Shown here: one piece after another, positions 1-4,123 of the stretch
How the letters are laid out: every line of letters starts with the position of its first letter
Numbering within the stretch: position 1 is the stretch's first letter
NCBI GenBank assembly: GCA_945929765.1
Contig: CAMEOL010000061.1
Location: 1-6,246, forward strand
Length of the DNA stretch: 6,246 nt
Source of the DNA: an uncultured Gemella sp.
GTDB taxonomy: Bacteria > Bacillota > Bacilli > Staphylococcales > Gemellaceae
Reading direction: 5' to 3'
The notes under the pieces: generated by a model
The model's database searches: none
What the model was told of the DNA's origin: nothing
What the model saw: the letters and a program-made list of their open reading frames with translations, nothing else
Program-made: the position numbers and the translations under genes

Positions 1-794
1 GAAACGTTATCGACATTCTCTTTTAAAAGTATTAATTCTTTTCGAATATTCGATATTATTTTGCTACTTGTTGTTGACGTTTCTTCGAAGCTAGGTAAAT
101 AATTTTTTATGTTATAATCCACTGCCTCTAAAAATGGTGGAACATATATCGTTCTTAAATTGTTTACTTCCTCTCCCACCGTTGCAGATAATTGACACAG
201 TTCACTATGATATAATTTTTCATTAGCACAGCCTACATTTTCCATAATTAGTACTTCATGATCATAAGGGTAATACTCCATTAATTCTATAGAAATATTT
301 CCTGCTGTGAAATCGTCATAACATTGTGTAATTAATAAGTGTTTCGTTGGTTCTACTTTTTTTAACAATTCTTCGTTTGTTGCATCTATTAATGTAAAAC
401 CTTCTACCGGGTCAAATTGTGCAGCATTAAAACAGCTATCCAAAAAACTTTCTCCACCTACTATTTTTACACTATCTGCATTCTCTAATAGTAATTTCGT
501 CGTTAATTCTGCAACCATAGGATGCCCTGGTACTAAATATAATACGTCTGATTTTTTATGTTCTTCTAAAATATAATTAACTATAGCATTATATGTATTT
601 TCAAAATTATTATTTTCAACATAAAATTTATCGCAAGTATCATAATTAATATTATTCTCATCTAGAAATGATATTGCTGGATGTGATTTTGTTCTTGCAA
701 TAATAATCTTATCCTTATTTTCTAATAGTAATTCTTTTATACTTTCTTTAATATTTTTCTCTTCATTAGGTCCTAAACCAACTATATAAATCAT
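1..794 (-). CDS. yabN: YabN-type protein, N-terminal tetrapyrrole (SAM) methylase domain; C-terminal part off the left edge
   Basis: I translated this frame by hand: it starts at the ATG complementary to 792-794 and stays open for 264 codons to the window edge. The start follows AGGAGG (800-805) by 5 nt. Residues 1-9 read MIYIVGLGP, the glycine-rich opening of the tetrapyrrole methylase fold. Further motifs are TKSHP (35-39), VPGHP (88-92) and GGESFLD (113-119), then YVPP at 217-220. The order and wording match Bacillus YabN, a fusion of this methylase-like domain with a C-terminal MazG nucleotide pyrophosphohydrolase. The family is thought to act in nucleotide-pool sanitation; the methylase half has no settled substrate. 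The MazG signature (GCPWD-like) normally comes soon after YVPP but is not seen in the 44 further residues here, which are a Ser/Thr- and Lys-rich linker. The MazG domain therefore starts later than usual or has been lost; the window cannot decide. Family assignment is confident, completeness is unknown. Confidence 0.88.
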   Translation of the reverse strand, partial: MIYIVGLGPNEEKNIKESIKELLLENKDKIIIARTKSHPAISFLDENNINYDTCDKFYVENNNFENTYNAIVNYILEEHKKSDVLYLVPGHPMVAELTTKLLLENADSVKIVGGESFLDSCFNAAQFDPVEGFTLIDATNEELLKKVEPTKHLLITQCYDDFTAGNISIELMEYYPYDHEVLIMENVGCANEKLYHSELCQLSATVGEEVNNLRTIYVPPFLEAVDYNIKNYLPSFEETSTTSSKIISNIRKELILLKENVDNV

Positions 795-821
795 AATTTC
801 CTCCTAAGTTTAGTAAAAATA

Positions 822-850
822 ATTATACAATAAAAACTGCACTTCTGCAA
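822..850 (-). promoter_or_regulatory. Vegetative promoter of yabN
   Basis: On the minus strand TTGCAG (-35, 845-850) and TATAAT (-10, 822-827) are separated by exactly 17 bp. Transcription would begin near 815, leaving a leader of about 20 nt that carries the AGGAGG site at 800-805. A short dyad (TGCA-CTTC-TGCA, about 838-849) overlaps the -35 and could be an operator, but it is too short to claim. The promoter implies that yabN is not co-transcribed with the LysM gene upstream of it, consistent with the terminator at 1001-1028. Confidence 0.7.
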
Positions 851-994
851 AAACGTATATTCATACTATAAGAAATAAAGACGATATGAACGCTACCTGT
901 ATTTATTATATAACCAAAATCATTACACAGATTAAATTTATTGCATAATATTTATATATATTCACTTAATGTACGCATTAATGATACACCGTAA

Positions 995-1034
995 TAAAAA
1001 TACAGGAAACAACTATTTGCTTCCTGTACTTTTT
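995..1034 (-). terminator. Intrinsic terminator of the LysM/NlpC-P60 gene (possibly bidirectional)
   Basis: A perfect 8-bp stem (TACAGGAA 1001-1008 with TTCCTGTA 1021-1028) closes a 12-nt loop. On the minus strand it is followed by TTTTTATTA and lies about 12 bp after the stop codon of the LysM gene. The plus-strand side is also followed by a T-rich run (CTTTTTATTTAT), so it could work in both directions, although no plus-strand gene is visible upstream. Confidence 0.75.
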
Positions 1035-1039
1035 ATTTA

Positions 1040-2161
1040 TTATGCTACTCGAATATAAACCGGTCCACTTCCTAAATTTGCCGTAGCTACTACTGTTTGG
1101 TTTCCGTTCCATCCACCATGAACCGCTTGTCCATTACCTGCGTAAACTGCGATATGAGCTAATCCCATTCCTCCATTTGCATAGTAGATTAAATCTCCTG
1201 GTTGAGCTTGAGACGCTGGAACTACTGTCCCTAGACTTAAGTATCCTGCTGGCCATCCATGATAATTAATTCCAACTGCTTTTAACGCATTTGTTACTAA
1301 CATTGTACAGTCTTGGTATCTACCTAATTGCGCTTGAGCCGCAGCTAAAATTGCTGCTCCTTTATTACTTACTGCTGGTGTTACTACTGGTGTAGCTGCT
1401 GGTTGTTTTGCTTTAGCTTGAGCTTGAGCTGCCGCCTCTGCTTTTGCTTTCGCTTCTGCTGCTGCTTTTGCTTCTGCCTCTGCTTTTGCTTTAGCGTCTG
1501 CTGCTGCTTTCGCTTTTGCTTGCGCCTCTGCTTTTGCCTTAGCGTCTGCCGCTGCTTTCGCTTCTGCTTCTGCTTTTGCCTTAGCGTCTGCTGCCGCTTT
1601 TGCTTCTGCTTCTGCTTTTGCTTTAGCATCTGCCGCTGCTTTCGCTTCTGCTGCCGCTTTAGCGTTTGCTGCTGTTTGAGCCGCAACATTTGTACTTGAT
1701 ACAGATGTAGTTGCTTTTGTTTCAGATTTAACTACCGGTGCTGCTACTGCTGATGTAGCTTGCGCATTTGGATTAACGTTTAATGCTTGTCCTACCATAA
1801 TTAAATTAGGATTTGAAATTTTATTTACTTTTACTAAAGCATCTACTGTTGTTCCAAATTTATTAGCTATCTTGTATAAAGTATCTCCTAAAACTACAGT
1901 ATAGTGTCCATTAGATTCTGCTTTTACTATTTGCGTAGATACTGATTGATACGATAATTGATCTCCAGGGAAAATTAATGAACTTGTAAGATTGTTATCT
2001 CTCATTAATTGTTCTACTGTTGTTCCGTTTTTTATAGCGATATCCCATAAAGTATCACCTTTTTTTACTGTATAAATATCTGCACCCGCTAAAGATGTGA
2101 ATCCAACACTCACTGCTGTTAATACTGCTGTACTTGCTACAATTTTATGTAATTTACTCAT
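1040..2161 (-). CDS. Secreted peptidoglycan hydrolase: two LysM domains, Ala-rich helical repeats, NlpC/P60-like catalytic domain
   Basis: The 373-residue protein begins with a signal peptide (residues 1-27, basic start, hydrophobic core, cleavage probably after AGA). LysM domain 1 spans about 28-71 (IYTVKKGDTLWDIA) and LysM domain 2 about 86-130 (HYTVVLGDTLYKIA); both would bind N-acetylglucosamine-containing glycan in the wall. Residues 163-250 are almost only Ala, Lys, Glu, Asp and Gln, with five 14-residue units, likely a long helix or coiled coil. The C-terminal 105 residues look like an NlpC/P60 cysteine peptidase: Cys285 in QDCTMLV is the expected nucleophile, His336 in GLAHIAVY the expected general base, and His348 in AVHGGW a candidate third residue. 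Such domains cleave stem-peptide bonds of peptidoglycan, usually in cell separation. Cys285 is the only cysteine. AAGGAG (2170-2175) lies 8 nt before the ATG. It is monocistronic, with its own promoter and terminator. The exact bond cut is not deducible. Confidence 0.9.
   Translation of the reverse strand: MSKLHKIVASTAVLTAVSVGFTSLAGADIYTVKKGDTLWDIAIKNGTTVEQLMRDNNLTSSLIFPGDQLSYQSVSTQIVKAESNGHYTVVLGDTLYKIANKFGTTVDALVKVNKISNPNLIMVGQALNVNPNAQATSAVAAPVVKSETKATTSVSSTNVAAQTAANAKAAAEAKAAADAKAKAEAEAKAAADAKAKAEAEAKAAADAKAKAEAQAKAKAAADAKAKAEAEAKAAAEAKAKAEAAAQAQAKAKQPAATPVVTPAVSNKGAAILAAAQAQLGRYQDCTMLVTNALKAVGINYHGWPAGYLSLGTVVPASQAQPGDLIYYANGGMGLAHIAVYAGNGQAVHGGWNGNQTVVATANLGSGPVYIRVA
1430..1645 (-). repeat. 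Five 42-bp coding repeats (14-residue Ala/Lys/Glu units)
   Basis: Residues 173-186, 187-200, 201-214, 217-230 and 231-244 of the LysM protein are near-identical copies of AKAAADAKAKAEAE, with a two-residue AK insertion between units 3 and 4. The last unit has E for D and ends in A. Fourteen residues equal two heptads, which fits an alanine-rich helix or coiled coil acting as a spacer between the wall-binding LysM domains and the catalytic domain. The DNA copies differ at synonymous positions, so the repeat is not freshly duplicated, but it could still change in copy number between strains. Confidence 0.85.
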
Positions 2162-2187
2162 TATTTTTTCTCCTTAAATTAATATGT

Positions 2188-2215
2188 TTTATACATATCT
2201 CGATTTTTTATACAA
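2188..2215 (-). promoter_or_regulatory. Probable promoter of the LysM/NlpC-P60 gene
   Basis: On the minus strand TTGTAT (-35, 2210-2215) and TATAAA (-10, 2188-2193) are 16 bp apart, giving a start near 2181 and a leader of about 20 nt with the AAGGAG site inside it. The -35 is imperfect. This suits a gene that needs an activator, for which the WalR-like box further upstream is a candidate. Confidence 0.5.
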
Positions 2216-2217
2216 AA

Positions 2218-2232
2218 GTTGAATATTTCAAC
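2218..2232. repeat. Short inverted repeat just upstream of the LysM promoter
   Basis: GTTGAA-TAT-TTCAAC is a perfect 6-bp dyad with a 3-nt centre, lying directly upstream of the proposed -35. The position fits an operator or activator site, but I recognise no regulator for it. Confidence 0.35.
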
Positions 2233-2258
2233 CACATATCCAATTTTAATATACATCC

Positions 2259-2301
2259 ATCACTAATACAATAAATGTAACAGTATTGTAATAATAGTGA
2301 T
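2259..2301. repeat. Imperfect dyad enclosing the WalR-like box
   Basis: The outer arms ATCACTA (2259-2265) and TAGTGAT (2295-2301) are perfect complements. The inner arms TACAAT (2267-2272) and ATTGTA (2285-2290) also pair, with 1 nt between the left arms and 4 nt between the right arms. No T-run follows on either strand, so it is not a normal terminator. It sits in the middle of the divergent region and could be a DNA-level operator seen by both promoters. Confidence 0.45.
2276..2292 (+). promoter_or_regulatory. WalR (YycF) binding-site match
   Basis: TGTAAC-AGTAT-TGTAAT fits the published WalR consensus, two TGTWAH hexamers separated by 5 bp, with no mismatch. WalR, the response regulator of the essential WalKR system in Bacilli, controls wall hydrolases, including LysM and cysteine-peptidase types like the one encoded beside it. 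The box is about 115 bp upstream of the LysM start and about 60 bp beyond its -35, in reverse orientation relative to that gene, and about 105 bp upstream of the ccdA-like promoter. A chance match in AT-rich DNA is possible, but the neighbour makes it credible. Confidence 0.5.
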
Positions 2302-2396
2302 AAGTTACTGAAAACTAATTAGTCTTATGTTACATATATTTCTTAATTTTTAGTTATTTTCTCTTTATTTTTAATGTTATTTCATGTATTATATTA

Positions 2397-2424
2397 TTGT
2401 AATTAACATAGGGGTTATTATAAT
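2397..2424 (+). promoter_or_regulatory. Promoter of the ccdA-tlpA operon
   Basis: TTGTAA (2397-2402) and a perfect TATAAT (2419-2424) are separated by 16 bp. The start would fall near 2431, giving a leader of only about 15 nt before the ATG, and AAGGAG at 2436-2441 sits inside it. The leader is too short for a riboswitch or attenuator. Confidence 0.65.
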
Positions 2425-2445
2425 AAAATCATTTCAAGGAGTATT

Positions 2446-3159
2446 ATGGATTTTCAAAATATAAAATTAATAGCACTCTTTTTAGAAGGGGTATTATCAT
2501 TTTTCTCACCTTGTGTTATACCAATAATTCCAATTTACTTGAGTATGCTAGCTGGTAAAAAGGAATTAGATAAAGAAGGTAATATTGTATATAATAGGGC
2601 GACAATAATTATCAATTCTTTATTCTTTACAACTGGTATAGCCGTAACATTCTTTTTGATTTCATTCGCTACTAGCATGCTAAGCACATTCTTTAATAGC
2701 AATATTAGTATATTACAAACTATAAGCGCTATTTTAATTATATTTATGGGTTTGCTACAGCTTGGAATTTTTAATAACAATTTTTTGAAGAGAGAATTTT
2801 CTTTCAAAAATAAAATAAAAACTAAAAAAATAAATCCTTTTATCGCATTCGCTATGGGTTTTACTTTTAGTTTCTCTTGGACACCTTGTATTGGACCTAT
2901 ATTGGCGAGCGTATTTCTTTATGCTAGCACCCATACAGGCATACTAAGTTATTTATTAGTAATTGTATATTCTATAGGTTTCATCTTACCTTTCCTTATC
3001 GTAGCTCTTTTTGCTACATCTTTATTAAATGTAATAAAAAAACGACCAAAAATTATGAATTATGCGGTAATAATTTCTGGTATTATTTTGGTAATTATAG
3101 GTGTTTCCATTTTAACAGGACATTTCCAAACTATAATGGTCCGCTACTTCATTTCTTAA
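2446..3159 (+). CDS. ccdA: CcdA/DsbD-type membrane thiol-disulfide transporter
   Basis: The 237-residue, very hydrophobic protein has about six membrane segments, the size and form of the short CcdA branch of the DsbD family. The two signature cysteines are present: Cys23 in FFSPCVIP (first segment) and Cys148 in SWTPCIGP (fourth segment), each followed by the proline expected in these motifs. The pair takes electrons from cytoplasmic thioredoxin and passes them across the membrane to an extracytoplasmic thioredoxin-like partner. That partner is very probably the lipoprotein encoded 14 bp downstream, since the two genes share a promoter. AAGGAG lies 4 nt before the ATG. No cytochrome c maturation gene is nearby, so a role in repairing or keeping reduced surface proteins is more likely than haem attachment; that is inference. 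The symbol denotes the family; in streptococci such genes are numbered ccdA1 and ccdA2. Confidence 0.87.
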   Translation: MDFQNIKLIALFLEGVLSFFSPCVIPIIPIYLSMLAGKKELDKEGNIVYNRATIIINSLFFTTGIAVTFFLISFATSMLSTFFNSNISILQTISAILIIFMGLLQLGIFNNNFLKREFSFKNKIKTKKINPFIAFAMGFTFSFSWTPCIGPILASVFLYASTHTGILSYLLVIVYSIGFILPFLIVALFATSLLNVIKKRPKIMNYAVIISGIILVIIGVSILTGHFQTIMVRYFIS

Positions 3160-3173
3160 TAAGGAGTTAATCT

Positions 3174-3752
3174 ATGAATAAAAAAATATTATCTATAATT
3201 TCTGCAACATTATTAGCTACATTTTTAACTGCTTGTTCGAAAACTACCGAAGAACAAACAACTACAACTACTAATTCTGCAGAATCAACAAAACAAACTA
3301 CTGATAGCAAAGAAGCTTTTGATTTCTTAGCAAAAGATATTGATGGAAACGATGTTCGATTGAGCGATTTTAAAGGCAAAAAAGTTTATATTAATCTTTG
3401 GGCTTCTTGGTGTGGTCCTTGCATAAAAGAAATACCGGAATTAGAAAAAGTTTATCAAAAAGTAAAATCTAGTGATGATATTGTCTTTTTATCAATGACT
3501 TCTCCTAGTGACGCAACATTCCAAAATATGAACCCACAAGATGAATCGAAAAAAGTTATTTTAGATAAAGCTAATGAACTTGGTGTTACTTATCCCGTTC
3601 TTTTTGATGTTCAAGATAGATTTATGATAAATTACAACATAAGATCTTTCCCAACACATATATTTATTAATAGTGACGGAACAATACATAGCCAAATTCC
3701 AGGCATGATGAACGAACAAACTTTAGAACAAAAAATAGCACAATTAAAATAA
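3174..3752 (+). CDS. TlpA/ResA/Etrx-type thioredoxin-fold lipoprotein
   Basis: The 192-residue precursor has a lipoprotein signal peptide with lipobox LTAC. Cys21 would be lipid-modified, anchoring the protein to the outer face of the membrane. A Thr/Ser-rich tether (about 22-46) leads to the thioredoxin-like domain (about 47-192). The active site is WCGPC (79-83, Cys80 and Cys83), preceded by NLWAS, and the cis-proline is Pro160 in RSFPTHIF. It should be reduced by the CcdA-like protein encoded just upstream and pass electrons to surface disulfides. In pneumococcus the equivalent Etrx proteins serve a surface methionine sulfoxide reductase; no such gene is in this window. AAGGAG (3161-3166) lies 7 nt before the ATG, and the 14-bp gap to ccdA supports co-transcription. 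ResA-like or Etrx-like function cannot be told apart from sequence alone. Confidence 0.88.
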   Translation: MNKKILSIISATLLATFLTACSKTTEEQTTTTTNSAESTKQTTDSKEAFDFLAKDIDGNDVRLSDFKGKKVYINLWASWCGPCIKEIPELEKVYQKVKSSDDIVFLSMTSPSDATFQNMNPQDESKKVILDKANELGVTYPVLFDVQDRFMINYNIRSFPTHIFINSDGTIHSQIPGMMNEQTLEQKIAQLK

Positions 3753-3755
3753 TTT

Positions 3756-3781
3756 TCTACTTGAAATTTTAAGTAGATTTT
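3756..3781 (+). terminator. Weak hairpin just after the tlpA-like gene
   Basis: TCTACTT (3756-3762) pairs with AAGTAGA (3771-3777) around an 8-nt loop and is followed by only four T. It lies directly after the TAA at 3750-3752. It could be a partial terminator or an mRNA 3'-end stabiliser; the stronger terminator is at 3856-3893. Confidence 0.4.
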
Positions 3782-3807
3782 AAGTAAGATCATTATAATA
3801 TATGAGT

Positions 3808-3829
3808 CTAAATAAATAATTTTATTTAG
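3808..3829. repeat. AT-only hairpin
   Basis: CTAAATAAA (3808-3816) and TTTATTTAG (3821-3829) form a perfect 9-bp stem with a TAAT loop. Neither strand continues into a T-run, so it is not an intrinsic terminator. In RNA from the plus strand it would sit directly 5' of the terminator at 3856. Confidence 0.5.
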
Positions 3830-3855
3830 AAAACTTCATAAACTTTCCTTTTCTT

Positions 3856-3893
3856 GGTAGAAGACCATACTAGTCAGTCTTCTACCTATTTTT
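3856..3893 (+). terminator. Strong intrinsic terminator of the ccdA-tlpA operon
   Basis: A perfect 10-bp stem, GGTAGAAGAC (3856-3865) with GTCTTCTACC (3877-3886), has an 11-nt loop containing ACTAGT and is followed by TATTTTTTATTT. The minus-strand side lacks a T-run, so it acts on plus-strand transcription. It lies about 100 bp after the tlpA stop codon, an unusually long 3' untranslated region unless a separate small transcript ends here. Confidence 0.85.
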
Positions 3894-3935
3894 TATTTAT
3901 ACTATAAACATACATTCTAAAATATAGATAAATTA

Positions 3936-4063
3936 ATAAAAACACGTGATATAAAGACGTTCCAATTAGTATATTCCCAAACCTAACGTATAGTAGCAAA
4001 ATGCTTTATTTTACAATTTTTCACTATTCTAATTAGAATCTTCAATTTTTCACGTGTTTTTAT
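3936..4063. repeat. 128-bp segment bounded by 14-bp perfect inverted repeats
   Basis: ATAAAAACACGTGA (3936-3949) and its exact complement (4050-4063) flank 100 bp of AT-rich non-coding DNA. The CACGTG core is itself palindromic. The size and terminal repeats resemble a small non-autonomous (MITE-like) element, but I see no clear target-site duplication: the left flank ends AAATTA and the right flank begins TATTCA. The alternative is a long-looped bidirectional terminator, because each distal arm ends in T5AT. I cannot choose between these from one copy. Confidence 0.5.
4026..4039. repeat. 14-bp perfect palindrome
   Basis: ATTCTAATTAGAAT reads the same on both strands and lies inside the inverted-repeat segment, near its right arm. 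It could be a protein-binding site or an internal dyad of a small element. Part of the word (CCAATTAG) recurs near 3963, on the other side of the segment. Confidence 0.4.
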
Positions 4064-4123
4064 ATTCAATAATTCTCAAATTTGATACTTTAGTCGATGA
4101 AAATTATCTATTTTTACTTAAAA

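Larger units (their letters stand above)
3753..4123. other. Convergent intergenic region, hairpin-rich, no credible gene
   Basis: This 371-bp stretch lies between the ends of the tlpA-like gene (plus) and the LRR gene (minus). It holds four separate dyads and no reading frame with a convincing start and protein character. The short plus frame at about 4054-4242 overlaps the end of the LRR gene and reads as random hydrophobic sequence. A TATAAT at 3794-3799 has no usable -35. For the LRR gene no textbook minus-strand terminator is seen. The nearest candidate is the long-range inverted repeat at 3936-4063, whose far arm ends in TTTTTAT. Confidence 0.6.

Noticed and set aside
20..58. CRISPR array or recombination site at the AT-rich left edge
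   Set aside because: No regularly spaced repeat is present, and the sequence is continuous coding DNA of the yabN gene.
1384..1699. Open frames of about 100 codons on both strands within the LysM gene, giving Lys/Gln-rich and Cys/Phe-rich peptides
   Set aside because: They are out-of-frame readings of the Ala-codon repeat array. Composition follows the repeat, they lack ribosome binding sites, and the true gene runs through the whole stretch.
2535..2807. Minus-strand open frame opposite the ccdA-like gene
   Set aside because: It is an antisense shadow of a well-supported membrane protein gene, with no recognisable domain or ribosome binding site.
3167..3379. Minus-strand open frame opposite the start of the thioredoxin lipoprotein gene
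   Set aside because: The Val/Ser-rich peptide arises from the Thr-rich tether codons read backwards; it has no start signal.
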